A stretch of DNA of 64,000 nucleotides, taken from positions 720,501-784,500 of the forward strand of contig WARS01000043.1 in NCBI GenBank assembly GCA_008933995.1, given 5' to 3'. Of this stretch, positions 1 through 14,700 are shown in pieces. The first letter of the stretch is position 1, and every line of letters starts with the position of its first letter. The notes under the pieces are model-generated. The model did no database searches, had not been told where the DNA came from, and saw only the letters and a list, made by a program, of their open reading frames with translations. This stretch comes from Datnioides undecimradiatus (taxonomy: Eukaryota; Chordata; Actinopteri; Lobotiformes; Datnioididae). The translations under genes were made by a program, and so were the position numbers.

Positions 1-3000
1 ACACACAAACATCCTAACCTACTACATCCCATTTCATTTCAGTGTGATATCAGGCTGCTCAGCTCACAGTGCACACATGCAAATTACCCAAGTGCATCAT
101 CTGTTTGTTGCTTGCATGCAGACTCTCTGTTAGCAATGCAGTTTTTCACAGTCATACAGTCAGTACTAGCCCAAGGCCTTAGGTGTGCTCTGCACTTAGC
201 GCTGGGAAATCAGTGTTCACTGTGAATGTTATACCTCAGTGCAGAGGAGCCAGTCAGAACTGTGGATTGCTGCTTTACTGAAGCTGTTATCACACAGTGA
301 GGACCCCAAACACTGTTTTCCCTCACATTTGGCTTCAGTCCATCAGCAGCCCCAAGAGGTCGTCTTAACCCAGGACTCTTATGGGCTGCACTGGGTGGTA
401 TCACATGGTTTTCAAGATTTTGGAGCTGCAGTTTAGTAGAACTGGATAAGCTACGATTACAGCCTACCTGCAAATTTTATGTTTTAACAGTTTTCCAGAG
501 AAATTTCCCTGTTCACCGTTTGTCCCAAGGGATTGTTCATCACCATTAAAACTGAGCTCCTCTGCACTTTATTTTGTTCTTCTAATTTAATGACCTGCTG
601 ACTAATGAAGGCTGTCATCGCAGCTTTTCACCCATCATGAGTCTAAACCACTCGAGACCAACAAGTTTATCTCCTTTTCTCTGCAGTTTTGCATATTTTA
701 AGCTGAGGCAGGAGTGGAAGGTGTCTTAAAATCCACACTTTGAGGAAAACAAGACTAAATTCATGATGTGATCCTTGAGAATGAGAATGCATGACACCTT
801 GGTTGGAGAAACTGTCGTGTTTTGCCAAATTTTCATATTTTCAACGTACTCAAGTGACATCACTTGAGGCAGATTATTAGATTTTCCACAGCTCCATTTG
901 GAGCTACATAAGTCAACTTTTCTTACATAAGAGGTTGTACTCCCAAAACCTGTAAACACGGGTTGACGTGTAAAAATCAGAAGAGTCGACTTTTAAAGAG
1001 CCTAAAGAGCTAAAACACAATTGTAATTTCTCGTCTTGAACCGGTTTTAGAGGAAATTTAATGCAGATTTGTTTATGCAGTAAAATTTCAGGTCAGGTGT
1101 GGTATAAATATAAAATTTTTTCATATGGCACAGAAAATACCGTTCCAAATAGTGAGAGCCTTTGCGGTCGTTTCATTAGCTGCATATCTTTAGGTGTCTT
1201 CAGAGCAACAATGAGCACATTGAAGCGAACTAGTTTTGGCCCCAGGCTTCGTCAGAGTCATTCCTCCCATAAGAAGGATGATAGTGAGTCAAACCTGGGT
1301 GAAACGTTTCCATTTTCAGCAAATACGGAATATTGCGGCTCTCTGGAGGCTCAAACACCACCCTGAGACGACTGATTATAACTACTTGAATTGGATTTTG
1401 AGTAAAACATCAATCTGGTTTAGCTCTGTGTAGATCTCATTCTCCTAAAACTTCCACGAGGGACCCAACAGGGTTATAGCTTGAATCAGGAGATTACTAT
1501 CTACTATTTTCCTGATTCTCCCTAAATGGGAGGATGTTGAAAATTAAAATGTAATAAAAGACATTATTCATAATTATGTTCAGAACTTCAGCATCTACCA
1601 ACACCCACAGTGACAGTTTGTGATGCCTTGTGGGCTCTAAAGGGGTCAAGAGTGAGGAAAGGAGGGCTAAAAAGGAATAAAGGCATTTCGAAATGCTGCC
1701 TGTCCTCAATGCTAATTTGGCCTTTGTGGCAGAAGAAAACAATGGGGTGAAAATAATTTAACTGGCTGTCTTCAGCCAGAGGAGATGAGAAATAATGAGC
1801 AAATAGCAACAATAAAAGTGGAATAATACCAGGATTAGCAGTGGCCTCACAGGCTTCTGTCCAGCTTGGTTTATTATTTACAAGTTGTGTGCTCTGAGGC
1901 CTGCAGCTGGAGATAATAATATTGTCTTCGGCAGCAAAAGCAATAAGGGTAAGCAGAAAACTTCAGGCACACCCCACATCACTCTCCCTCTCCCTGGTGG
2001 AATATGTGGAGGAAGGAGAGGAGGATCATGGGTAGTCATTAGTGCGCTGGAGGTGATGCTTTTTATTGTTTATTGCTAATTCATCTAGTTTCTGTGGAAG
2101 ATGTATCCTGATGTGATCCTGAGGGGGTAGGAATTTAAGTGGGACTTCCCTGAACAATTTGAAGGTGGAAGAACCTTGTTGTTTTCTGCATAACTGACTG
2201 AAAGCTGAAGCTATTTCACTGCCTGCGTTTAAGTTTCCCCAAAAATGTTGTTGGGGAGTTTGGACTGAGGGAAACTATGGGGGAATATCCAAACAGCTCA
2301 TAGCTCAAAAATTGTTTCACAGCTCCAAAAGTCTCCCCTGTGAGTCTCACAGGGCATATTGTGTGTTTTTCAAGTGAGCACAAAGTTTGATATAGTGTAT
2401 GTTTGCGTCGTCATTTGGTGTTTTGTACTTTACCGAATACTTTGGACCCATCAATCAACCGTCTGCTTTGTTCTTCGGAGTAATGTACTCACACCTATTC
2501 CCAAGATAGTGATCTGAAAGTTACAAAAACATTGAGATAAGCTCCTTCAGTATTTTAGAACACAGCAATTCTTCAAAAGCAGGTCATACATAGATGTTAC
2601 GATGGGTGTGTAGCATTGATTTATTCTCCCATAAGATGGTTTTTAAGCTCCAGTCTGGCAGCTTCGGTCTCGAGAAGCCCATGAGTGTGGTGATTAGTCT
2701 CTCAGAGCTGCTCTTCTTCCTCGTCTTCCTTGACTGAACCATTGTTAAAACCCCTTTGTGTTAAGAGTCCCTGCGTTCATGAGGAGTTCATTGGCTGGCC
2801 AGCCCTCAGGGGTCACACGCACCTCGCTGGCTACTGAGGGGATTGCTGCAGGGCAGAGGGATTGGGGAGAGATCACAGACAAAGTGGGAGTTGCTGGTGG
2901 GCTCTCAGAGCTCTGCAGAAAGCAAAATTAGCTACATGTTAGCTACCCCCGTTCTTTCTGCTTCCCTGAGGTATGCCTGAAAAGTTAAGAACAAACAAAG

Positions 3001-3629
3001 GACTTTGTAATATTAATAATTTCAATAATCATATTATCAGTAGCAGCAATAAGTAGCAGCAGTTGCAGCACTGCTGTTTCACCTTCACACGCAGTTAAAA
3101 ATCTTTTTTACTTTCATCAGTTATTGGTCAATACAAGTCAAATGAGATCCGTCAGTAGCAGAAACTGTGCTCGGCGTGTAACAAAGTGAATAAACAACAA
3201 CAAACTTAGCTAATGTTTGTGGGAACTCTAATGAGACTTGTGTTGACTTTCCCTGCAAGATGTCGGGTTAACGAAAGTATCAGTAAACACATTTCTAATA
3301 AATCCATTGTTCCCAAGCAGTTGTCTCATTAATATTGATAATGTTAGTAATGTCACAGCTTGAGCTGAGACAAAAACCAAACAAGAAACATGCACCAAGT
3401 AATATTTTCTGAGAGATCATAACTCAATCCGAGCGTGCCTTTGTTTTTGCCTCTGACTGTGTCATGTAGGGTTACACAGGTGCATGCTGATTTTTTAAAT
3501 TGCTCGCAGTCACACAGAGTTTCAGAAGAAAGATCTATGGGCTGCTCTCTTTTAATTTGCCTTTGGTTGCATTTAAACTTTACAGTTTAAGCAGCTAAAT
3601 AAAATGGTGGCCTGCACGGTGACGTCGAG
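1..3629. other. Gene-poor 3' flanking DNA of lingo2
   Basis: No open frame here is longer than about 100 codons, and none resembles a known protein. The DNA is AT-rich and mostly unique, with a small AGC-rich patch near 3040-3090 (repeated agcagc units). I see no RNA gene and no clear transposon. On the lingo2 strand this lies far downstream of the gene's stop codon, so it is probably intergenic desert. Confidence 0.6.
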
Positions 3630-3760
3630 GGATTAAGCCAATGATTATTTTAATTATCACTTCATCTGCTGATTATTTTTTCAGTCAATTGCTGAGAACA
3701 GAAAATATCAGAAACTAATGACCAAATGTCCATCACAGTCTTCTAAAGCCCAATGAATGA
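3630..3760. mobile_element. Decayed hAT-like MITE remnant
   Basis: The stretch running from 'gattattttaattatcac' through 'gctgattattttttcagtca' to 'aaatatcagaaa' and 'tctaaagcccaa' matches, in order and spacing, one half of a non-autonomous hAT-like repeat I know from fish genomes. That family is rich in 'cgattattttcattatcga' and 'cccaaagcccaag' blocks. The copy is diverged, and I can trace no second half or terminal inverted repeats, so it is an old truncated insertion. The family assignment is from memory, not a search. Confidence 0.6.
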
Positions 3761-6067
3761 TTAGTTATCTTGTTATTTATGTTGTGTTTATGAACCATGC
3801 TAGAATATTTTTGATATGCTTAATTGATTTGTACCTAGATTGCATTGCTGTATGTGTACTATTATGATTTATATAATAAAAATTATTATATCTTACACTA
3901 TACAATTTTGTCTATTGTATCTTTAGCAGTAGTAGCAGTTCATTTTTCATCTCATCTCAAGTGCCTGTGACCAAGACAGTATTGCTGTTTCCATGTCATG
4001 CTGGAGTTATACCATAATAACCAGTTTCTGTCTTGTAAATACTGTTTATGTCAACATCAAAGCCATAATCATGACTTTTTCTTAAGGTTTTGAATGATCC
4101 AACTGGGCTCCTACGAATAAAGTTGTGCATGACAGCCTGAAAACCAAACGAAAATGGACATTTCATGTCAGTCGGAGTACCCCCGTTCACGTCATTCAGA
4201 TACATTTTTAATATATACAGCGTTATGTTGTCAAATCACAGTATTTATGACCCTCACATGAGCAACTCTGCAATCATGCTACCACGTCAAATCATCCGCT
4301 CTCAACATTCTTCCCGTACGACATGCATGTGGCCAAAGCGATGAGAGCAGTGCCTTGCGTTGCAGCTGCGCCTCCTGCAGCGTATGCGTATGTGTGCAAG
4401 CAGAGCACTGTACTGTCGACGTTAAAGTAGCCCATTATGCACAACTCTGACATCAAGGTCAGGTGGCTGTTTTCCACTGAGGTCGATTAAAAAAACACTA
4501 ATTTTTCTTTGTGACATCGGCAGCGGCGGCGGCGGCAAATCAACACGTACAACTGAAACAGACGAACGGCAATATTTCACATTTAGTGCATGGTGACTGT
4601 GATAAACGGCCCTGTACACATATTACTCAGGTATACATTCAGCAAGGTCTTATATCACCTGGAGAATTGATATAACTTTATCTTCCCATAAGTCTCCCCT
4701 TAAATATAGGTAAAGAAATGTTTTTTTTCTAAAAAGGCATTTCACTATTCCCATATTTGATTCAGTGTGTCTCAGAAGAACACACTCTTTCTTATCCCTC
4801 ATCACAACTGACAGACAAAGTAAAAATGCATCTCACTGAAGCAATCCACTCTTGACTGGCTATGGCTCCCATGAGAGAACATTCTCCCCACAACAATGAG
4901 CTACTTAGACTGCCAGAGGACACAACGCCTGTGCAAAGAATAGAGATAAAAAGACAAGTTAGATGTGGGGAGGATAGATGAGGAAAGGGAGGAGGAAAGG
5001 GAGGTTATGAATTTAACATAGAACAGATGTGAGACATATTGCGCCCCGGAATGAATGAAGAGATCATCTATAGCATCCACATGCTGAATCAAAGTGCACA
5101 TGATGGGAATTAAACCGCAATTAAATAGATGATCGGCGCCACGCTAACATATATAATCAGGATCAGTGGGCTGATTCAAAGTACAGGCAGGTAGATTAAG
5201 GAGACGCGATGACTTTCTTTGGCAGCCGAGCAGAAGCAAACAAACGAAGCTGTTACGTGTTGGAGGCAGAAAAAACAACATATAAAACAATTACTGTTGC
5301 ATAGAGCAGATCCTAGCGCCGTACTTACGGAGTCTGTTTATTCACCAGTGAACACAGTGAGTGCGTTTTATTTATATCATAATATTATCTATATATCGTG
5401 CACGGCCAGGCTGAGAAAAATCAATTGACAGTGCTGATGTTGCGGTTTCACACAGTCTCTCTTTTATTAGGTCTGTTTGTTAACTATTAAGATATTCTGT
5501 TATTTACAATGGCACACATAAAGACAGCACAGAAATGTTTACCATGTTATTTTCATGTTGTGCCAGTCTATAGTAACACGTGGAGTAATTAAATGACAGA
5601 TTCATAAATTATATTAGGCACCTTTGCTATTATTGCTGCGTCTTGGCTTCCTTAAACTGATAGAATAAGTCAGAGAAAATGGAAATCATGTGGTGTAAAG
5701 CCTTACTTAACTTACCAAATTTAAGTATGTATAATAATATAATATTAAACATTAATCTGTTTTAAACACTAACTCTTCTTCTTCTTCTCTGAACACTTTG
5801 TAATTTAAATAAAAGCATGTGTAGTTTTGGGCCACTTGCCTTGGTCTTGTTGGGACAAACTGCCTTTCAAATGGGTCAAATTCCCCAATATTTCAATTAC
5901 AATCAAAGATTAGAGAAAAGTCCCACATGAAGAAAACACATTTGTGTATCGACTTTTTTTTAAAAATGATTTTCGATGTCATGTATCACCTCTGTGACCC
6001 TTTAGAGGGGTCTGGACCCTCAATTAAAAGCTATTGGCTTCACTGTCAGTCAAACAGGACTTTTCAT
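3761..6067. other. Non-coding DNA with a short CGG-type repeat
   Basis: No supportable gene is present. A short GC-rich triplet run (cggcagcggcggcggcggc, about 4517-4536) stands out in otherwise AT-rich sequence. The segment 4300-4620 has more CpG and fewer repeats than its surroundings. Open frames on the minus strand here (60-70 codons) have no recognisable domain. Confidence 0.5.
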
Positions 6068-6180
6068 TCCAGAATAAGTATTTTACTAGACTGAAAGTAG
6101 GAACACAACAACTAAAAAAATACTCCATTACAAGTAAAAGTAAAGAAGTATCTTCTGCATCAGAGGGATCAAAATGCTTT
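6068..6180. mobile_element. Fragment of a fish non-autonomous DNA repeat
   Basis: The string 'aaatactccattacaagtaa' followed by 'aagtaaagaagtatc' and 'catcag' resembles the internal part of a widespread fish repeat built from 'tactcaagtaaaagtac' blocks, seen as short DNA-transposon derivatives. Only about 110 bases can be followed and no termini are visible. The assignment rests on recall of the family pattern. Confidence 0.5.
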
Positions 6181-8635
6181 CTCTACCGCTGAAACTTCAG
6201 TCTCTGAATGAAAAACCCCCGAGAGTCTTTAGTCAGTTCAAGCCGACCGTAATGAGATCAGTCATATGGAAATATTTGAATGAATCAGTGGATTGGAAGT
6301 AAAGAGAAGATGCAAAGTCAAAAATGTTTTAGTGAGACATCAAAACCTTATCGTTAAATATGATTCTCCACTGAGCCACACAAGGAGACTCTCCTTGCTT
6401 GTCTGAACTGAAGATCTATAGTGACCTTGGGAAGGACTAAGCAAGCAGGGAAAATTAATGAATTCATACGGTTACTCGTGTGAGAGGTTGAATCAGCATT
6501 TTGTCATATTATATTGATGTGAATGTTTAATCCCCTTCCATATTATATTTTATCTTCTCCTTCGTTGACAATACATCTACACAATGGATAGCGGCGAGGG
6601 TTATCTCGTCCCCGGGCCGCTTTTTTTTTTGTGGACCCTCTCATCTGGCTGAAAATATTTCAGCGGGCCCATTAAAGAACTTCAATTACACAGTCATTTC
6701 AATGACCTTGACAGAGTGAGGTAAAAATCAATAGATGCCCCCGTTTTTTTCCAATCCATACAGGTCACTCCTCTCCCCTCTACCCCCTCCTCAGCTTTAA
6801 TTCTTTGTTTGACAAAGGATTACTGAGCTTCATCATCTCGCTGACAAAAAAAAGATGCCCATGAAAGCAGAAGAACAGATTTATTTATCTCGTCCTTGAT
6901 AATTTGGTCTATATATCAACTCTTCGGGGCACCAGCGCTCCATGTAACACAGACATATTGACGAATAGAGGGTTATTGTCAGCTGCTGGAGTTTCATTGT
7001 TATTGCCTCGCTCAAAGCGATACTTGTAGCCCACTGTTGGAGCACTCTGGCCACCGCGCTGTAATATTTGGCCACAACAACTTCATTCAAAATACTCCTC
7101 CCTGTGTGGGCAGAAGTTCTCAATACTGGTGTAAATTAGTCCAGCTGAATTTAAGTTAGGCCAACAGGATACAACTCCATGGAAACAAGCACCACACAGA
7201 GCACCCAATCATCATCAGAACAGCAACAATCCAAAAGCATCTGTCTGCCAAACCAAACTGCTCTCATTAAAGAAATGCAAAATATGAGACTTGGCCTCAT
7301 TCAGCGGGACAAGTTTCTTTCTGGTGAACATGTGCCAATATTAGTAGAGTGGCATTTTCAGACTCATTATCGAAGCCATTACAGAGTCCCAAGACAAACT
7401 AACAAGGCTGTGACATAAACTACCAGTTGCCAGAACTCTGTCCCGTGTTCCTGGTGGCTTCACCTCCAGGAGATCATTACAGGTTTGTGTATTTATGCCC
7501 ATTTAAACTCAATTTTTGAGACTGTCCTCACAAGAAAAAAAAACAACACTGGACATTTGTTCAAGATGTCTGCTTAAAATGAGCTGTGTGACCCGCGTTC
7601 CCTGACAAGTGACCCCCTGTGACCTCTAGTAATTGTGCAAATAATGACTTTCGCATCCAAGTGGCAAAGCCAAAAGCAGCTAAAGGGTGGAAGATACGGT
7701 GGATGCTTGGTTACACAAAGTGCATGACACCAAACTGGAGGCCGCAGTTTGCAGCCCATCTCCTACAGTAAAAGTCAGTCTTAGTTTATTTTAACGGTGG
7801 CCACCTTTTCCTAACCTTTACCATTAGTCTTCCTGCAAATTTGAAACCTGAAATAAACATTATGATATATGACTTATCCTTCAACACAGCAGCTGCACAG
7901 TGCTATCTAGCCTGTTTGAGTTAAACTCAGCCAGGGTCAATCTGACAATCTGTTTTCAGTACTAATAAAGCCATTGTAGTTAGCAGTTATCTGGTGATAA
8001 AGTCTAATGTAATGAGATAAAAACCTGGATACCTTTTCCAGGAGATATTAGAGTCTAAAACAGAGCATTGGAGAAAAATACAACTCAAAGACAGTAGTAG
8101 TAATGTTTTGCATTGTCTGCTGATCTTATAGGTAAGCATTGCTGGTAGGTATGTAAGATGTAAAAACACGTAAGGTGGACATATGGGTCAGAAATTGCTT
8201 GTAATTCCAGGACCATAAAGTGCATCACAATGAAGAATTTAAACATCGTGTGTTGATGCTTTCTTGTCTTATATGTTTTCACTTGATCTTATAAATACAG
8301 TTAATTCTACTATGTAGATGTAACTCAGGCTGATCAGGTTGAGATTCACGGGATCTCATCCCTGTAATGCCTCAGCCAAAATGGAGGTAGATTGGAAAAA
8401 CAGTCTGAGACATGATTTCACAGATTGCTGAACCAAGCACCCTCAAAATTTAAACTTACCAAGTGATGATGGACCTGAAAATGCTCCAGCATGAAAAGTA
8501 TTTCTGAGTGTAGGTGCATATATTATACTATGACTGATGTTTTTCTCCTGAATCTGTAAAGTAAGCTATCAGAAGAGACTTTACGTAATTCTGATGATAT
8601 TGGGGTGAAATAAAACTAAAAACCAAATAAACTTA
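6181..8635. other. Non-coding DNA, including a repeat-free CNE-like block
   Basis: No gene is supported. The part from about 6640 to 7130 is free of simple repeats. It contains a perfect steroidogenic factor/ERR-type half site (tgaccttga, 6703-6711; tcaaggtca on the other strand) and several ATTA-type homeodomain cores, which would suit a conserved regulatory element. Conservation cannot be judged from one sequence. Confidence 0.4.
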
Positions 8636-8760
8636 AACGGATAGCTCAGGTATTTTGGGGGTGAGGTACTATGAGGTACTTCATCCATATCCGTATCTGT
8701 TTACTTTGCCATCCGTCAGCTTTTACTGACAGAAAACTGAAGCAATTATACATGTCTACG
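8636..8760. mobile_element. Possible interspersed fish repeat fragment
   Basis: The string 'gatagctcaggtattttggg' followed by 'gtgaggtactatgaggtact' and 'tcatccatatccgtat' resembles the end of a repeat common in fish, whose copies read approximately 'ggtagttcaggtgttttgaa' then 'ggttgtatgaggtacttatc'. Only this end is recognisable and the class is unclear. Treat it as a weak repeat call. Confidence 0.35.
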
Positions 8761-11700
8761 CTTTCTTCACATCTTACATGGAGTTGTTGGTCTGCCACTG
8801 CATTAATGAGAGTTTTGTGCTATTGTGTGACTGCAATGTGTTAAATGGTTCATCTGGATTAAGTTACACGATAACGTAAACAAACTAACTGATCCCATGT
8901 GAAAGTGTCAAAAGGAGTGTGGTGACTGTCTGAACGACTACTTGGCTGTCTACAAGCACTTTTAATCATGGCCAAATGATCTCAGCAAAATAGTCAAGTA
9001 AAGGTTAATATTTTAGAAATATTTTATGTCTTTAGTTTTATTCAGCTTTATTCATATAAGTAAATAACGCTTTGTGTAAAACAACCAAACATTAGATCAG
9101 AAATCACACAGTTCCCCTTGTCACGTAGATGCTCCCACTCCAGCTCCCGCTTGTGTAGGACCACTTCTGTGGCATTAAACCCTGTGTTCCAATGTCCTCG
9201 TCTAACTCTGCAGTTACATGAGGACATGGACTGTGCTTCACCTCTTGTTTGTGTTAATCGCTGTAGAAAACACCCAGTGAGAGAGAGAGGGAAGGAGATA
9301 TGTGCAGAAAATCCACCGGCATGAAGATGCTGTCTGATTGTTTTGCTAATAAAACACAATTGTTGCTTAAGACGTTGTAGATTCATTACCATAATTATTC
9401 AGTCACAGTTATTTGCAGAGCCAAGCTCTAAGGATGTAATATAACTTGATCCAAACTGGTGCTTTTTGTCATTTTCTTTTCTTACTCTACTTCTGAGCAG
9501 CATATGAAAAATTAACAAACATCATTAGATAATCTGACATATGGGAATGCCAATTCGCAGTGCATACATTTGTCAACAGAGTTTACCTGCAGATTTGTTT
9601 TCAGTTTGCTCTCTAATTGCTGTAATTTAGCAAAGACGTAAAATATTTCGGGATGTTTGTTTTCTTGTTATTAATGTCTGTATATATATTTGTAAACCAT
9701 TACAGGAGTTCACAACCAAAAGCTTCTGCTTGGAGTCTAAATTTCTTGGGACGCCGCTGTTGACTTCCCCATTTAGTATTCATCTGTCTGATGCTCCTTT
9801 CATTTGAATACTAGGTGCCAAGTGCAGTTCCACTGTTCATGAATAACTCATGTTTTACCCAGGGGTTTTTGTCTAATCTTAGACATTTAAGGGGAACACA
9901 GAGATACAAATGGAATATGTGGATTTACTCTAATTTAAATGAGCAGCCTGATTCCTTCGTCTCAACAGTTTCAAGGCTCATTTAGATTTACAGCAACTAC
10001 TTTCTTCAACATAGTAGAACTGAAATAAGAATTAACCAGTTTTTAAAATTATTGTTATGTATATTTTTTCATTATTACTCATTAAGACACTAAGTGCACA
10101 TGTTAGATGTCATATTTTAAAAAAAAAATTAGCATAGCAATTTTTAAAAAATATATTATTTATTGTTATTTGCAACAACATGGGTTGACCTAATCATCAG
10201 CAAGGACACTTTCAAAGAAGCCACATCATGGTGAACGGGCCTTTTTGAGGTCTGCCCTTTCCACAGCTAGTATTTTTTGTTATTTAGCTACTATTTTAAG
10301 CGTACATCTGTATGCTAAATTAGTTTATTTGCATGCAACCCTTATTAATGTTATGCTTGATATAGACCTACAAAGGATGGCAGCTTAACTTGGACTTCAG
10401 GCTGCTGTTCGTAACTAATGGAAGCAACTGTGAACATAGTTAGCAAGATAGCTTTCCCCAGACTAAATTAACTGTGAGCACATAAGCTAACATTGTGCAT
10501 TGTAATGGTTTTTGATGTTATTTTGCTTCATTTATAATAAAACGACATAATTTTCCCATAAACAAGACCGCTGTTGAAACGTTCTCACAGCTTTGTGGAT
10601 TTACCACTGAGGATCAGTTTAGAGGCCGGCCAACCAATTCATTATCAATAACAAGTGGGGGTTTTTACACTTTTTATTTGAAAATGTCAGCCGTGATTAG
10701 CCGTGTCAATCACTGTAAAACCTCCAGATTAAAACAAAATGAAAAGAAAAGAAATGAAAAATATTGATTTGGAATAAACTATGTTTATTTACCCTAAACT
10801 CAATATTCTCAAGGGACTGTTCACTGAAAACATTTTTTAATTTGTGGATTAAAATTTTAATTTGATTCGCCCTGAGCCCTGTAAAGTACGCCTACAATCA
10901 TCTTCAGTTACTGTTTGGAGACCAGCAGTAAATAAATCAACGTGCACATTCGGGAAAATGTCAGTGTTTTCTGAAGTGTGTTCTGCTTCATCAGGAAGAT
11001 GTAGGTATGTTTAGCTTGAATGTGCTTTTCTATGCTTCTCCCATAGAAAGTCTGGTACCAAGCAAGGCAATAAAACATTTGCATTATTATATAATGAACC
11101 TTCTTTTATAGTTTCCTGGACCATAAGGTATGGAAGACAACAGTCTGGGGCCTCTTCTAGCTGTAGATATACTGTGATGTTCCTGTCTTTGCAATTTGAG
11201 TCCTCCTCCCACATTTGTGATTTTAGCCTATACAAATTTAATTTAACTGACTTCACTTAGTCCTTGTAAAACACATAGAACATAGCATTTAGAAAGCCTA
11301 GCTGGAGGAGGAAGAAACTGGCTCAGAGAGCATTTTAGCTTTGTATCCATGCATCACTGGCAGTCGGTAACCTTGTTAATACATTAACATTTACGGTCAG
11401 AAAGGATAAAAATGAGCTGATGCTATGGTTTGTCTGGTACTTTAAATTAATGACTCAACCCTGTTTTAAAGCAATACAGCATCATGCTTTATTTGAGATT
11501 ACCTCTAAAGATCTCCAGCGATGAAAATCAACGTCAAGATGTCTGAATTTCTGGGGACAGGCAGATCGCGTGCTGCACTTCAGTTGCGAACAGGGACGAT
11601 TGTGGAGCTCTCCTTTGGCGGCGCTCTTCAGGTCGATCCTGAATCCAACATGTGAGAGTTAGGCTGGTGATTTGTCAGAACATCAAACTAAGAGGACAAA

Positions 11701-14700
11701 CAGCTGAAAATACAGATTTTTAAATTAAATTGGTTCATGTGAATTTGTTCATTAAAAAAAACAAAAACACTTTTTGCTTGCAACTTCATAACCGAGCAAA
11801 CAGAACTTTGTCAAACAACTAAAGGCAACAACGCGTTCACTCTGATGGATTACCTCTCTTAAATAAATCATCTGGTGTTTGACAGTTGAATTTCAAACTC
11901 ATGTAAAATGAATTAGGCCCAGTGGCTGCCCAGAAGCTCTGAAAATCAAAGTTAAAGTCGCTGCTGCTGCTATTAATAGGCAATGCCACCAGTATGATCT
12001 TTCGCAACTGGTACGTTACAGGATTTTCACAGCCACGGCCCCTGAAGGAGAACAGGGTTTGTTTTCTGCCCCTGTTGACCATAAGGGAGCTGTTGCTATA
12101 TACAGACAGTGGTCTTCTCTCTCTGTGCCCATCTGTGCCTCTTCCTGCTTCATCTCTCAGGTTAGGCAGCAATATCCATGCATCAGACACTCCTCAGAGG
12201 CGCCTCATAGCTGTGGCTGCAACTCTTCCAAACGGGTGCAGCTGTCCTGGCAGGATGCCTGAAAGTTAAGCTCTGATCTGGCTACACAAGAGGCCTTTCT
12301 CTCTGCAGTCGGCTCCTCGGGTTTCTGCTCACATGACATGACACAGTACTGCTCATTGTCCACGGGGAAATTCAGTCAGAAAAGATTCAGAAGTTGTTTG
12401 GTGCAGAAACAGTGTAGCGCACGTCATACTAAATAGTGAAAAAGAGATAAAGGAGCACAGACGAGTTGGCATCCGTGCACTGTCCTGATCGCTGCATCGC
12501 ATAATACAGCAAGGACTCACAAAATACAGGCAGTCAACTTTCTGCATGTTTCCAAGCCATTATTAAAAGAGACGCAGAAAATACTACATCACACTTGCAC
12601 GACTGAAACAGTTTAAGCTAGAGGTGATAAGAGATTCATGTAGAAAACAGTTTCTGGATTATTTTTACATACATTTTGAATTTTTTCCTCGTGGTAGACA
12701 TACTGCATAGTTATATCCAATTAAACTGACAGTTCGTGCAAAAATCTGTAATAACCGTTTCGGTTTTAATCTCACCGGGGAATAAAACGTACATTTGAAC
12801 TTCTCTGCAGGCATTTTTTTTTGGGATGTGTAAAATAAACGTTGAGGCAGATTGTTGCATCAGTACATTTTAATGTGACACACAAGGATCAACTGTTCGT
12901 CTTGTGAATAAATCTAATAGTTGGACCGGATTTGTATTTGTTTGGCAGCCTCTTGTGATCGTTTTCCCATACTCGAAAATGAGCACATTACTAATCCTAA
13001 CAAGAGCAGGAGGATACAAATCATTAAAACCTTCTTTTCACAGATATTCAGCTTCTTAAGGGAATACATTTCTTATAAATCTGTCAAGAGTTCTTCCTCT
13101 AATTCACACTGCGTGAACCCATTCATTACAGATCACCTAGAGCTCTGTTTCGCAGATAATAAACCTACACACGTCTTGAAAGAAAGTGATAATTCTGCTT
13201 TATGTGCTGCTTTGTTTGTCATCATTATCGCCTAGAAGTTGCGGCGTGACGTATCGATATATTAACTGATTTTGTTTAAATGTACAAACTTTTCGAGAAA
13301 GACATAAAACGCTTGACATTTTAAGTATGTGAATGAACCTGATGATGACGCAGAATAGACATTTTTGCACACAGACGTTTGATGATGTTATGAAATCGTG
13401 CTTCAGAAAGCACTTGAAAAGGCAGTAAAACAAGCTGTGAAGTGACAGCTGTCAGATGATTTCGAGTACACAGATGGTTTGCTGTGGCAGAGAAGCGCTC
13501 AAGGTGTCATCAAACAGGCTTGACTTGTCACTTGAAATGGTTTTTTTTGTTACATTTTGGAGACAAAACAAGAAGAAAATTGCAATCTTGCTGGCAATTT
13601 TTCAACATGATGTTAAACCGTGTGGTCCCATGAAACAATAAAATGGGTTCATGTGTGGGATCTTTGTAGACATTTCAATTTTGCTGTCACTGAGTTTCTT
13701 TTGGGATTTCGTCCATTCTTGCTTGCGGGCAGTTCTGCACAATGATATTATGTTATTGGATCATACCTCATCACCTAGCTATTGTTTATTTTCTTGATTT
13801 TTGTTTATTATAAGGTCACATTATACATTTTGATTGTTATTTCTGTCTTAAGATTTTAAAAACCTGCATCAACCTGTTTGATAAGGGTGAGGGTTGGGTT
13901 ACGCTTACTGCCATTACTGTTGAGCCGAGTGACGCCAGTGGACAATATATAACAGTGAGTGTGTGAGTGTTGCAGAAGTGTGCAGACTGGATGGTTTACC
14001 AACAGCTGACTCATGTGAACAGGTTTGATACGGGTGTGTGGGCACATTTGAAGGTCTGCGTTAAGCTTGGCAGCCTCGTTTTAAAAGTTGTACATTTAAA
14101 CTTGTACACTGTACGTCCAACTTCGTGGTCCTATGTCTCATATACGAAAAGGCTATCTATCATTGCAATCTATGACAATTTGTCTCACCTTGTCAGGTTG
14201 CACTTTGGTGGAAGGTGGGCTGATCTGGTCCTGCGGGCAGTAACGCAGTGGACGGCCGCCACAGCAATTGTGTATTTAGGGAGTCGATCAGTTCATCGAT
14301 GGTGAACGTTTTGTTTTCTTCAGTTATCTGGGGGACAGAGACTCTGCCGTGGTTGGCTGCTGTGATGAAATGCAGCCAATGGAAATGGTGCAATTATTGT
14401 CCACATTTTAATTTACGTGTCAGATACTGAACTAAGGGTACAATGCATGCTTTCACACCCTTGTAGAGCTGATCAGCCACTGAAATATAAATAGATTAGG
14501 TATAGCAAGTGTAAGAAACACTTTAAATATCCCCACAGATGTGTTAATTTCGCTTGATTTAATTTAGGGAAATCACACCACTGCCACGCCTGAGTGCTCC
14601 TCCTGTCTGTAACAAAAGTAAGTTTAATGTGATTAAAGGTGGCCCAGTGCTGAATAGACTGAAAGTTCCAACTATGCACTCAAAGAAATACTTTGTTGAG

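Noticed and set aside
11837-12190. 117-codon minus-strand open frame
   Set aside because: No family resemblance, no splice sites fitting it as an exon, and a length within chance expectation.
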